Shown here: positions 23,935-35,143 of the stretch, piece by piece
How the letters are laid out: each line of letters opens with the position of its first letter
How positions within the stretch are numbered: the first letter of the stretch is position 1
From: Coleophoma eucalyptorum
Lineage: Eukaryota > Ascomycota > Leotiomycetes > Helotiales > Dermateaceae
Assembly (NCBI GenBank): GCA_026120035.1
Contig: JALRME010000017.1
Location: 806,001-870,000, forward strand
Direction: 5' to 3'
DNA: 64,000 bases
Program-made: the position numbers and the translations under genes
Notes under the pieces: generated by a model
The model's database searches: none
Told to the model about the DNA's origin: nothing
Seen by the model: only the letters and a program-made list of their open reading frames with translations

Positions 23935-25925
23935 ATGACATTTTATTATCTACCACCACTGTTACTACTATGGCCCTTAATTATCGCAGCCTTGGGATTC
24001 TTCGTATATTTCGTTTTGAATGAATGGACGAGATACAAGGCGAGATTGAAAGGCCTGCCAGGGCCGAGAGGACTTCCCGTAGTTGGGAATCTTCACCAAG
24101 TACATAATTCCCCAACTATGATCATATGAGACGACGTAACTAATTTCAATAATGCACAGATTCATAAGGTTCCAGCAGCTGAAAAATACAGGATATGGGC
24201 TGAGAAGTACGGTGATGTCTTCCAGATCCAGCTGGGAAATGTGCCGATTGTAGTCATCAACTCTGCAGCCGCTGCAAAGGCGCTACTTCTCACCCAGACG
24301 TCTTCTCTAAATTCAAGGCCAATATTCCACGTATTCCATAAAGTATTGCCCCAGTCCTGAAGATTTTTAACATTATTGATGTCAGTAGATTGTGAGCAAG
24401 AGCGTCCTGTCAATTGGCACGTCACCTTGGGACGACAGTTGCAAGAGACGGAGAAAAGCGGCAGCTACTGCTTTGAATCGTGCAAAGACGGCTGATTATA
24501 TGCCCGTATGTAATCCCTTAACAATTTTCGTTCATTTGAATCTTGGGCTCATAACTTATACCACATTAGATTCTGAAATTGGAAACCACTGAGTTCATCA
24601 GAGATCTATGGAGGGCAGGACAAGGCGGACACATGGCAGTTGACCCAACGCCAATCACACATAGACTATCCCTTAATCTCAGTCTCACTCTCAATTATGG
24701 CTTTAGGTAAGCTAGCAAAATCCTGGCATTTTCAGTTTATGTAGGCTGATAAATACTTTGAAAGAGCTGAATCGGCGAAGGCTCTAGAGACTTCTCCTTT
24801 ACTACAAGAAATTATGCACATTGAAACAGAAATTGGAAAATTGAGAAGTACTGGAAATAATTACAGCAATTATATTCCTGCATTACGCCTTTGGAGTTGG
24901 GCTACTGAATTGTTCGGCACTGGATCTGGTCCGGCTCACGCCAAGGAGATCGGAAGACGACGTCTTGAGTAAGTGCCTCGACAAAACTCAATAATCAGAT
25001 ACAATTTTTCTCACTTTTGTTAATAAACAGGTACAATAAAGTCTTACTTGATAATCTGAAGAGGAGAATAGAGGATGGTGTGGACAGGCCGTGTATCCAA
25101 GGTTCTGTGTTGAAAGACCCAGAAGCAAGTAATTTAACTGAGGAAGAACTTCTGAGTATAAGTCTCAGTATGATGGCGGTATGTGGTCTCAGCCAAGCTC
25201 TATGAATAAAATTGTCTAGTCTAATTAACACTCGATAGGGTGCCGAGACAACAACGCCAACCATCGGCTGGGGTATACTTCTCTTATCTCAGCGCCCAGA
25301 TCTCCAGAAACGAGCATATGACACTATTATGGAAGATGGTGTTGTCGATTCTGAACCATTTGGTACCGCACAGGTCCCTTACCTGATGGCATTTACTAAA
25401 GAGGTACTTCGTTATTACACGCCGCTGAGATTAGCCTTACCCAAAGCAACTTCTGGAGAAGCAGTCTGGGAAGGTCACGCTATACCCAAGAATACCATGG
25501 TGTAAGTCCTTTATACTTTCTCGGCCCCGAGAAAGTGAATCTGTTGTAGAGCTTGGTATCCTAACGAAAAATACAGGTTCCTTAATTCTTGGAGTTGTAA
25601 TAGAGACCCATCAGTTTTCGAGAATCCCTTCGAGTTTCATCCAGAGCGCTGGCTGGAACCAGATGCAACAGGCAAATCGCACTACACCTTTGGATACGGA
25701 GGCCGCATGTGCGTTGCATCTCACGTCGCGAACAGGGCGGTCTACATGGCATTCTTGCACCTTATCTTAACATACGAAATTCTCCCAGCCGATGGCTCTG
25801 TTGGAGAAATTGACCCGATTGCAGGAATACTTGATGTTCGGCACACGAGAGCAGCGCCTAAGCCTACTAAAGTACATTTCGTGCCTAGGAATGGAGATGC
25901 CCTTCAGAAATACCTTGATGAATAG
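23935..25925 (+). CDS. Cytochrome P450, CYP504-like (paralogue B)
   Basis: Same family as paralogue A and likely an aromatic-acid hydroxylase. Eight exons (23935-24099, 24160-24342, 24389-24505, 24570-24706, 24765-24968, 25031-25178, 25239-25501, 25577-25925) give 521 aa. Motifs: N-terminal anchor, LPGPRGLPVVGNLHQ, SIGTSPWDDSCKRRRKAAAT, STGNNYSNYIP, a CIQGSVLKDPEA loop, I-helix AGAETTTPT, K-helix EVLR, and heme loop FGYGGRMCVASHVAN with Cys451. As in paralogue A, the C-x-G glycine is Ala. The four intron positions of paralogue A are all conserved, and three more are present here, after HVFHK, RRRLE and the NTMV segment. Heavy similarity to PhacA-type enzymes supports the family call. The actual substrate is unknown. 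Confidence 0.9.
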
Positions 25926-26433
25926 TGTGAGGAGAAGCGTGGAGAGACTCTCTGAGCACAGGAATAGTGGAATTGTGTTTTAAACCAGTAGATAGATGTT
26001 AATTTGCCATGAATCTCAGGGCTTGGAATAGACTTGCGTTTACGAGATGAGCTTTCGAAGCCTGATACGATTCATCTCTGAGTTTTGTTGATATTAGAAC
26101 TTCAAATGAATCAGACGGACATTGAAGCAAGACCCATAGAACTACAAACCAATGTTCCCAGGTCTTAACTCTTATGATCCATTGCGATATATTGCAACAC
26201 TGCCTATAACAAGATAGCAAAGGTAGCACCAAATACAACGCATTGCAAGGATTCCTCTGTCCCCCGGGGGTTCTTGCGTATTACATAAGCCATCACATGA
26301 CCACTACGATAGTACGTGTCTAGCTTAGCTTCAATCCAGTTCACGCGTATAACCGACAAAGTTTTTTGGGGAGAGGGCTTTTCACGTCAATCAGGGATTC
26401 CAATACTCACGCCATCGCTTTGTCGCGCCAACA
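25926..26433. other. Intergenic
   Basis: About 510 bp between the second P450 and the orphan ORF. It contains a CCCCCGGGGG palindrome near 26261-26270. No gene seen. Confidence 0.45.
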
Positions 26434-26866
26434 ATGAAACCTCAAAACTACTCTTTGAAATTCCAGAATAGCCTAGCTGAGAGCCGGATTACGCCTGGCT
26501 CCCAGCACGGCAAAGAACCTACGGGAAAGGGGCCAAAGGCTCGCAACGGCCAACGGGCTGTGAGGAAACCCACAAAGTATCAACAGAGACTTGCGCAGAG
26601 CAAGGTTGGAAAAGCTCCCCGACCAGAAAAAGCAAAATCTCAATCCTCCGGCAATGGTGTAATAGATGGAAAGCAGGTGGCCCGGGATTCTGCAATCCAA
26701 CAAGCTGTTGAAAAAGCTCCGGTGGCCAAGCACCCTATTTTGAATGACGGGTCTGCGCGTGAGGAGGCAGCTAGTGAAAACACAGCAGTGCAGCCGCTGC
26801 TTTCCGCCAAGCAACATCTAGAGCTAGAAAAGGATCGTCAAAAGCGTACGTTACGTCAAGGCTAGG
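26434..26866 (+). CDS. Orphan basic hypothetical protein, 3' end uncertain
   Basis: An ATG-initiated ORF of 143 codons rich in Lys, Gln, Ala and Pro (PGSQHGKEPTGKGPKARNG, KVGKAPRPEKAKSQ). The translation is low-complexity and hydrophilic, probably disordered, and I do not recognise a family. Just past its end, in the +1 frame from about 26843 to a TAA near 26978, lies a helical-looking stretch (ARKLTTLLKRAGIDTNSN, LEEDASIVLKQYG) that reads like the natural continuation. No convincing intron fits the junction, so either the gene is frameshifted near 26840-26860 or the true splice pattern differs. Confidence 0.4.
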
Positions 26867-27689
26867 AAGTTAACAACACTATTGAAAAGAGCTGGAATCG
26901 ACACCAATAGTAATTTGGAGGAGGATGCCTCTATAGTCTTGAAACAGTACGGGACTATTACGACACACCCGGTTTAAATATTGGTGCATTTCGTCAAGGC
27001 AGCCTCCAATGTCACGTCACTAGAGGTCAGAAAGTCGAAATCAAGACATTGTTGACTGTCGAAGATAAATGCCATCTAGGATTAAATGCTACAGGCCAAA
27101 TTTTGATACCAAATTCGGTATCGATATTGGACATGACTTCGAGAACAGTCGTAAGAATTGGAGGATCATATGTCCTCTTCGAAAACCAGAAAAGAGGGCT
27201 GAGTCTCATTCGAATAGCTTGCGATAGCTGCGATACACTTGATGGATAAAGCAGTTTAGGTATTATCAACACGTTTCAACGTACACCATCTTGAGCATTC
27301 CTGGTTGGTATTTTAGTTTCATCTTAATAGATATCACCATATTTTCAATGTTCTATATCTGTAGCGCATCGAAAGACGTCGGTTTGGACAACTGGGAGTT
27401 GGTCACATTTTTAATAAGGAGCTCATATCAGATGATAGAGCTGGAAGGCTATTTTCTTGTCATTACAATATCTCAAAGCGAGAGGGCAGAGAAATGCTGT
27501 CTCTTCAAGTGCTAGGTATGAAAAAAATGTCATCATGTGTTTCTTGCAGAGCAGAAAATCAACTATGATGTATACAATGTGTTTAATTATTCCAGCTTCT
27601 GTGCATAGTAGACGTGTCTTAAAGCAAGTATTAGCAAGCGACAAAGACTCGCTCGGTAAAGGATGGACCTATGAAGCCATGAAATATAC
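26867..27689. other. Intergenic, possible tail of the orphan ORF
   Basis: The first 110 bp contain the out-of-frame continuation described for the orphan ORF. The remainder (to 27689) has only short unsupported ORFs. Confidence 0.4.
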
Positions 27690-29218
27690 TTACACCGGCC
27701 AGTAAGAATGAATCTTTGTATTCCCCATCTCTTTTCTTACTTCAACCAGAAAGATTTCAACTTCGTCTTGCGTCCAACCTAGCCCACGAGTAAAAAGCGC
27801 CATGCTTAGGCCAGATAAACCGCCCGAAACGTTCTCGTAGTTCCACCAACCTAAAATATCAGACAGGTTTGTTTTAGATAGTCATAGGATGCTAAATTAT
27901 ACCTAGCTCTTTGTGCTTCTTATCCTTTGGCCAGCGGTTTATAGGCCACGTATATGTCTTTTGAGTAACATCCGAAAACCCAGCGTCTTCCATCTGCGAT
28001 ATATACTTCGTCGCACTATTCATTAGAGGTCTCCCGAAGTTTGATGATACTTCGACCACTAGTTTAGACCATTTCAATAACGCGGAGTCTTCTGGGAAAG
28101 TGTCATCGTCGGTTCTCAGCGGCATTTCAACATCGACTATCTCGAGATAACCTCCAGGATTCAGGTTCCTATAGAAAAGATGTAGAAGTCAAACTCAAAA
28201 GGGGCGCAGAACTTACTCATAACATTGTTGGAAGAATTTTGGCCAGTCAGAAAGTGATCCGCTCATTGTCCGCGCGTAGATCAAATCAAATTTATAGTTA
28301 AAGGTCCAAGGCTCTTCCAAATCGTCGATCTGAAATGTGAGGTTTGGTGGAACAAATTCTGGTTGGATTGGACTGAGATCGATGCCAATGACCTGTATTG
28401 CTTTTTAGTTATGCTCTTGATATTTAAGTATGGTCGGTTTTGATGCACCTCTGCCTGGGGATATGCATCCGCTGCAATTATATGTTAGGTTATACGTACT
28501 TATTGTATTTAGAGATATAGAATATATCTTACCAATATCAATAGCCCAGATACCAGTTCCAGTACCTGCATCTAAAATTCGATGTAAGTTTGTTTTGTCA
28601 ATGGGACTCAGGTGTAATTCCCCATCAAAAGTTAGAGCAAATAGGTGGTGTTGCAAGTCTAGCCTTTCGTTAACTTGATTTTTCTGGAACACAGTACACT
28701 GAGTTATGTCTTTCCCTCACCTAAACGGTCGTTCTCCGCCTTTTATAATTTAGCTAGTATACTACATAATCAATTAATTGCAGGCGCTATGGAGAGTTAC
28801 CTCGTCATTTGGAAGCGCGTATTCTATCAAGTTTAAGTTAGTTATTCAAACTTTCTACAACGAGGACTCGAGTGCTAAAGAAACTGATACTCTAGTAGGA
28901 TAGAATTTGCTCTACATACTTCCGTCTTTGTAAGCGTGGTATGTTCGCCCATTCTCCTCTCGGTATCTGAGAATGCTAGAGGTAATTGAAGCTGTTGAAT
29001 TCGCATAATCATCCTAAATGGCATGAGTACCAGTTTTAAGAAGTGTATTCAAGAATAGTTCTTTCTAGATACTTACTTCTCCGATTGCCGAGTCGACTGC
29101 ATAATCATCGGCCTAATCGGAAGAAATTTGTTAATATATTTCAGTGCTCATATTTTCCGCCGATAAAACTGCCCACCTCTGCAACTAAGAGCACTGCGCT
29201 AGCACCTGCATGAGCCAT
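27690..29218 (-). CDS. LaeA-like SAM-dependent methyltransferase (Methyltransf_23 type)
   Basis: Ten exons on the minus strand: 29177-29218, 29077-29112, 28920-29013, 28801-28823, 28721-28739, 28533-28658, 28449-28471, 28217-28392, 27903-28168 and 27690-27850, giving 321 aa. Splicing was fixed by family motifs. SILRYREENGRTYHAYKDG leads to a PNDEAENDRLDLQHHLF block split over three exons, including one of only 19 nt. The SAM site is LDAGTGTGIWAIDIAD (residues 101-116). VIGIDLSPIQP and YARTMSGSLSDWPKFFQQCY follow, and GWWNYENVSGGLSGLSMALF lies near the end. Members methylate small molecules in secondary metabolism or, like LaeA, act as regulators. Length and lack of an N-terminal extension favour an enzyme. 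It may belong to the nearby P450 cluster. Confidence 0.88.
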
Positions 29219-30221
29219 GTTGGTAGACGAGATCCTAACAACTCTAAAAGAATCAGGCGATATCTGACACAGAGATTCTGTCTGCTAGTAATGATGGTAT
29301 GGCACTAGTAACTAGCGACGAATGTGTCAAGTGATTGATAGTGAAGTTCTATTACTTATATGTCACAAAGGCCCATGCCAGGGGCTGTGACAGATATGGA
29401 AGGTGATATGTAAAGTTGCTGCGAGGATCGAAATCCGTAACTCTTCGGCTCTTATGATTGGCTGTTTCTAAGTACTAGGTTACGACTTCATTGTTATTCG
29501 GTTATCCTAACAGTTACCATTCAGTGATTCTCCGTGCACTCTTCAGGAAGTTCGAATCTCGGTTCTTCGTTCTTCCGTTGGCGTACTGTTGCATACTTTG
29601 CCGTGTATCTTACACTCTCGACCGACCCACATCTCCCAAAGTTGATCCATCCTCTATGTCACATGTTTTATAGATAACTGAACTGCAACCATTTCTGATC
29701 TTTGAGCTACCAAGCCTGTAGTAAAATTCTACTTCGACGGGGATGACAAACGTTCGACACCGAGCGAAAGCTAAAAAATGTACATATCTCTACTAAATCC
29801 TTATTTCAACTCTGAAGCTTCTTCTCAAATCCAAAAGCCTCCTCGTGTTCGTAATTTCACTTACCGGATTTTTATCACTAGCCTGTCTACATTAAATCTT
29901 TAACATGGATACATATAGCTAAATAATTTTTGTATTCTACCACTACCGCCTGTAGTCTCATCCAAGCAAGCTTGCATGTCAGCAGAGCACAATATTAGTT
30001 TCCCCAGGTCCTGACAATTAAGCCAAGTCGTGTTGCTAAGCTAGCAGCCTACTGGACTATTTTTATTCGAACTGACCCGACTCCATTGAAGATGTGTTGT
30101 GTTATAGCAGCTCAAGCCACTTGTAAAGCATCACGGAGCTGATGCAATTTAAGAGATATGGAGGACAAAAGCAGGCATATCTCTCTAACTTCATATCCAA
30201 GCATAACCTTGACTCTTGTAT
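29219..30221. other. Intergenic
   Basis: About 1 kb upstream of the methyltransferase and downstream of the MFS gene. GTTCGAATC-like strings at about 29421-29560 were examined as tRNA candidates and do not fold into a cloverleaf. No gene seen. Confidence 0.45.
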
Positions 30222-31895
30222 TTAGTGTCCTGCTACTGCACTCGTCGCAACATACTCCCAGTATTTGTTTGTCGAAAAACGCCGTAAAGACTTGCCAAAC
30301 TTGATCATGACCAAGAATGAAGAAGTGCAGACCAAGGAGATCATCCCCACCGCAACGAACGTCTTCGTTAGGCCCTGCGCATCAATCCAGGGCGTGATGG
30401 CATAGCTAAAGCCAAAACCAAGCGTGTTTCTAAAGATAATAACCGCAATCATTGTTTCTCCTGCAAGATCTTTAAAACAATCAACGTCGTATGAGAGTGA
30501 TATCGAACTTGCACAAATAAGCCCAAAAACCAGCATGCCCAAGCCAATGATCAGGCCCATGAAATGAATCCCATGGTCAGCGCCGACTCCCCAGAGGATT
30601 AAGCCAGCAGGTCCAACGACAGCGGGGAGGAGCATACTCCACAGGCGCTGCTCGGGTTCTCGCACACCGCCGTTCTTGCGGGCCAGGCGGAGGGTGAGCT
30701 TATCGGTAATCTGGCCAGACCAGACAGATGCAATAGCTGCGCCAATGAACGGGGAGAGGTACGCACAACCGACGTACTTGGCTTGGAAGTTATAGGGTGC
30801 TCCGCCGAGAATCAAGCTCGTGGTGCCGTTCATGACGTTATACCAGGATAGGTTGGTACCATATAGGAAGCCGCACCAGGTAGTAATAGGGAAATGGTAG
30901 AATATGAGCAGGGGGCGGTACATCATAGTCAAAAGCTGCTTTTTGGTAGGTCGCCCGTCTAGTTTGACAAAAAAGGCAAGTTTTTGGATGTAGGTCCTTG
31001 GTGCTGGAAAACTGCGTTCAGAGACTGGGCTGGAATTCACAACACCAGAGACATTCTTCCCTTTATCTAAATCTTGCGACTCGCTGGCAGTCTTTTCCGT
31101 GGTTTCGCTGTCGTGTCTCATGGTTAAGTGCTGGGTTGGAGAGGCTTCTGGGTCATCGTCAAGACCTTCCAGAGTTGGGCGGAAGTATATCGTCTCTTCC
31201 ATGAAGAAAAACAGAAGTATTCCAGTCACTGCAAGGGTGATTGATCCAAAATGCATAACCCAACGCCATCCCACACCATCGTTGATAAATCCGGCGAAGA
31301 AGGGAGCGAGGAAATTGGCGCCGAAGAGAAGGAATGCATAGATACCCATATAAGTACCCCGCTCATGGGCAAAGAACAGATCCGGAACAGTGACCTCGGG
31401 AAGTGACTCTACGGGTGATCCGAAGAGTCCAAACAAGATCCGATGTGCGTACCACTCTGCTTTAGTTTTGGAATAGGCGGACCAGATCATGGGTATTATG
31501 CAGAGGAAGCAAGACAGGATGTAAACACCGCGACGGCCGTAAACTAAAGCAATAGGCTGCCAAAAGAGACATGACCAGCCAAGGAATAAGAACATAAGAC
31601 CAGTTCCAGTATTGAGTTGCGCAAGCGTAATGCCGGTATCTGCAGATATGTTGTCCAAGATCGAGTATTGGACAGCCGATGCAATGCCAATTCCAAAGAT
31701 GTGGAGGTATGCACAGCCTACCGCTAAGTGTTTTCGCGGTTGACTCCAGTTGAGAGGGTCTTCAGGGTCAGCGCTAGGTCGTGGAATAAGGACAATTTCT
31801 TTATCACTGCTCAAGTGGCTGCTGTGCAATTCTTGATTAAGATCTACGAGGTGTACTGTGCCAGGCACTACGACTGTCGCGGGAAGGCTCGCCAT
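30222..31895 (-). CDS. MFS transporter, DHA1/HOL1-like
   Basis: Intronless 557-aa carrier with about 12 membrane segments. The N-terminal cytoplasmic segment ends in PEDPLNWSQPRKH, the typical lead-in of fungal HOL1-type/DHA1 proteins, and GRRGVYILSC follows TM2. SPVESLPEVTVPDLFFAHERG is the TM4-5 region. A long central loop (about residues 235-310) is rich in Asp/Glu/Ser. The second half includes KYVGCAYLSPFIGAAIASVW. In yeast, Hol1 moves cations and polyamines. Many fungal homologues are annotated as drug or metabolite exporters. It is the last gene before the AT-rich desert. Confidence 0.88.
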   Translation of the reverse strand: MASLPATVVVPGTVHLVDLNQELHSSHLSSDKEIVLIPRPSADPEDPLNWSQPRKHLAVGCAYLHIFGIGIASAVQYSILDNISADTGITLAQLNTGTGLMFLFLGWSCLFWQPIALVYGRRGVYILSCFLCIIPMIWSAYSKTKAEWYAHRILFGLFGSPVESLPEVTVPDLFFAHERGTYMGIYAFLLFGANFLAPFFAGFINDGVGWRWVMHFGSITLAVTGILLFFFMEETIYFRPTLEGLDDDPEASPTQHLTMRHDSETTEKTASESQDLDKGKNVSGVVNSSPVSERSFPAPRTYIQKLAFFVKLDGRPTKKQLLTMMYRPLLIFYHFPITTWCGFLYGTNLSWYNVMNGTTSLILGGAPYNFQAKYVGCAYLSPFIGAAIASVWSGQITDKLTLRLARKNGGVREPEQRLWSMLLPAVVGPAGLILWGVGADHGIHFMGLIIGLGMLVFGLICASSISLSYDVDCFKDLAGETMIAVIIFRNTLGFGFSYAITPWIDAQGLTKTFVAVGMISLVCTSSFLVMIKFGKSLRRFSTNKYWEYVATSAVAGH

Positions 31896-34280
31896 GCTTT
31901 CGGCGAGGAAAGGTCAAGAATTGTATTGATTAATGGCACCGTCAACATTTCTATAGTAAGCGGTTCATGGTGGTATTTCTACCCCAGTGGGATGGTGATG
32001 ACATATGCCGTTATCTGACCCCATTTTTGAAAGCCGATCTGAGCATATCAACAGCAGTCATTTTCCACTCTTCCAGCCCCATTTTTAATAGCAAATAGGT
32101 GCCTGTTGCAAGAATTACTGCATACACTATTGCGTATGTTGATCACTTGCTGGCCGTGATAAGGGAAGTGGGAGCTTATAAGGTGAACGACCCAGCTCTA
32201 AGCCAGGGTTTATTACTATTACCAGGTAACTGTGAACTAACGGGCAACTTTTTAACATAGACTGCATAGATCATTGCACGTATTACTATGAAAATATTAT
32301 AGTCAGTATAGGCGGCCAGTGGTTCAGACGCGCAAAGCGATAGACCCCCATCGGACGCTCCGCAAGGAAAAGTAGATAACCGAGAAAACAAGCCTTTGAT
32401 ACCATAAAGCAGGACAGGCTTACCACTGCATAGCCCTTAGCGGCAAAGTGACGTAAACTGCAATATAGAAGCATGTGCCCAACGAATAACTGAATGAGCT
32501 AAATTCGTCTTTGAACTGTCTGAAGAGTATATAATAATAAACCAGTTCTTATATCCGAGGTAATTGACACTCATTATAGCTAGGTAATCCTGCGGTCTGC
32601 TTTGGTGTCACATTGGCTTCTTAATCATTATGAATATTGTTGGTGTTTGCTAGGTATTTATAATATATTCTCTAGGATATTCGATTTTGATCATTAAAAC
32701 CTTGTCTGGTATTTTTTCAGCTATTTGTACCTTAAAATACCAATTAGTTATCATCACATATAGTTTCATCGTATAACTCATTAAAACGTCTTCGTAATAT
32801 ATCAAGCATACGCAAAGGTTTATATCTAAAGCCATATAGCAATACTAATCGACGCTAGGCTTTGAGATAGCAACACCAAATTAACTGTCGTGCTTGATCC
32901 ACTACCAGCTGGATACGTTTCTTTAAGTTTAATACCAATAATGCATAACGTGCACTATTTGAGCTATATACGCTACAATATTCTGGCTTTGATGCTTTAT
33001 CTATACAGTAGAATGGTTGCTGATGACTAATTAGAAAGCTTGGATGTATTATATATTGGGGACACAAGTTGTTGCTTATAGTAATATATTTAGATATATT
33101 AGAAATCGCTATTCTATACTTTTCTTGGAATTAACAAATCAGGGCGTCCCTCTACAACTTTTCCCGTCATCCTGTTGTCGTTTTGTTGGTAGAAATATAT
33201 ATAATATAGAGGTACAATCTTCCTTCATCTTATTTCCTCCACCCAGATATTCACATTAGTGCCGGCCTTGTTTTTGGAAACAGTGGCCGAGGATAAGATT
33301 GTTGATGAGATCATTAAGGAGCATGCAGTAGAGGAGACTAGAATAACGAAGAAGTTGGAGAGAAATAACGAGAAATAACGTCCAGATAAGTTATAGTAAG
33401 AGTATCGAGAATACTAATACTCGGAGCAGCAGATAAGAACTCGTACAGTAATATTCGAATCCTTTACGAAGCAATATCGATATTATCAAATGGACCTAAA
33501 GAATTTCGGGAGAGTCGTTTTCTTAATATATTATCGAAACATATCACTAGACAGACTAGATTCTTATGTACTTGGCATAGAACTATACACCGAAAAGGTT
33601 AAACACAAAATAAGAGAAGAGGCAGCCGAAGGCAGGAGGGTAGTAGAAGAAACGAAATTTGAACAGTGGTTTGAGAAGTATGGCGGGGTAGAGAACTCGA
33701 TGCTAAGGAAGACTGGAAAATAATGGAGGGCATGCCAACCCTATTGTTTGAGTCTAAAAAAGGCTAGTATTAGGCAATCAGTCATCATCCTAATTCGAAT
33801 GTAATAGGTTCTATATCTTATATTCCAGGTTCCGCACGGCCACTCTTTTGATAGAGGAAGACATAGTAAGGGACATTCAACTTTACTGCTAGTTGTGTGA
33901 TAGGTAGAAAGTTGGCCAAATTACCATGCATATATGTTCCAAACCTTCATATTAAGGTTCCTGCAACCTCATTCATTCGTTGTGTAGGCCCATCGACTTT
34001 GGGTAGCAAGTTTGTTCAGAGAGATCTCGTACAAGATAAAAAGACAATAAATTCTATCCAACTCATATTGTCTTCCCCCCTCAACCAAAATAAACATAAT
34101 AAATCTGAACAAGACTTAGTAACGACAAGTGCTCATCCAGTAGCTAGACTAAGCCCCGGTCCTTTCGCCGACTTTGCTCTCAGAAATTTCAATCGCGTCG
34201 TCTTCGACCTCCGGATCTTGCACGATGAGGTTATCTCCGCGCCATCTCTCCAGAGGAATCTCGGAGAACTTATTCCGCGC
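31896..34280. other. AT-rich gene desert, possible decayed (RIP-affected) DNA
   Basis: About 2.4 kb with no supportable gene. Between roughly 32480 and 33250 the sequence is dominated by TA/AT dinucleotides. The 33250-33720 part contains short purine-rich ORF fragments (for example 33490-33723) with no family features. This composition contrasts with neighbouring genes and is compatible with old repeat DNA altered by repeat-induced point mutation, but I could not identify the original element. Confidence 0.4.
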
Positions 34281-35143
34281 CTAAAAGCTCGTCAGCGCAT
34301 GTCTGTTACCTTCACTCGCATGGGCACCTACATCTCGCATCCAACCGGCGAGCTTCTTGTACTCATACTTCAACCCGCTGAAGAAAACAACCTTCTCTTC
34401 ATTTTCTGTGTGCTTTCATATTAGCTAAATTCTGGTAGAAGAGTTTCTTCTTCTTGCGTACCTTCGCAAATTGTCCGCGTCCACCCCCCTGCGCTGTTAG
34501 CCCCGTAGAACTCAGTCGTAGATGAGATCTCCGCAATTGGATCAACCGCTCCTTTGAATCCAAGAGCCACCTTATGAGAGCTGTTATGCCAGCCATTCAT
34601 AAGGGCCTCTTTTGTCGTGAACGTCGTCAGTACCACATAAAAGCCATGGTTTCGGATTGTTGGAAACTTCTCTAGCAACCTCGCAGCATTGGCCCGGGCC
34701 CATTCACGGAACGGATCAGCATGGTCGAAGCCTTGCTTGGAGACCTCCCCTTCGCACAAGAGAATAGCACCAAATTCTGAATTGAGCGTGAACTCAACCA
34801 TGCCTGTTGCATCCGCAGGAATCCCAGCCGGAAGTCCAGATGCTCCAGCGGATATCCCAACATTGTCATGCTCAATTGTTTCAGTAAACTTCGGGCCCCA
34901 GTATCGCTTTGTTGGTCGAATCTTGATAAGATTTGTTCGGTCGATTTGCTCGAATCCTGCTCTGGTGGTGGCTTTTGCGTTATTGACTTTGACAATGTGG
35001 TGGAATGAGCCCGTGTCATCGATATAGCCACATGCTCCTGGCATCACGCTGAGCGATGATTCAGGATCGTAGAATGCGTAGCCTAGCTTATAATACATCA
35101 TCGATGCATTGTACTGTTGGGGAAGACCGCCTTTGGAACCCAT
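34281..35143 (-). CDS. Gasdermin-like protein (RCD-1/HET-Q1 family)
   Basis: Predicted regulated-cell-death effector: fungal gasdermin-like proteins permeabilise membranes after proteolytic removal of a short C-terminal segment (HET-Q1) or by allelic interaction (RCD-1). Two exons (34462-35143 and 34281-34405) give 268 aa, close to HET-Q1 and RCD-1. Features that match the family as I know it: an N-terminal YYKLGYAFYDPE, a MPGACGYIDDTGSFHHIV block, RYWGPKFTETI with a following GASGLPAGIPA stretch, FGAILLCEGEVSKQGF, then DPFREWARANAARLLEKFP. The second exon supplies EKVVFFSGLKYEYKKLAGW and the tail; without it the ORF would end in an unrelated intronic read-through at 240 aa. It is divergent (356 bp between starts) from a caspase/subtilisin protease gene, the expected partner. 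The identification is from pattern memory, not a search. Confidence 0.82.

Noticed and set aside
28683..28800. Methyltransferase exon starting at 28683 (KNQVNERLD reading)
   Set aside because: It is in frame, but using the 19-nt exon (28721-28739) and the acceptor before 28658 gives the canonical PNDEAENDRLDLQHH block without extra residues.
29400..29580. Possible tRNA genes (GTTCGAATC- and TTTCGATCC-like strings)
   Set aside because: No acceptor stem, D arm and anticodon arm of the right spacing could be paired on either strand.
33897..34424. 175-codon ORF on the plus strand
   Set aside because: It largely overlaps, antisense, the 3' exon and 3' flank of the gasdermin-like gene and has no family features.
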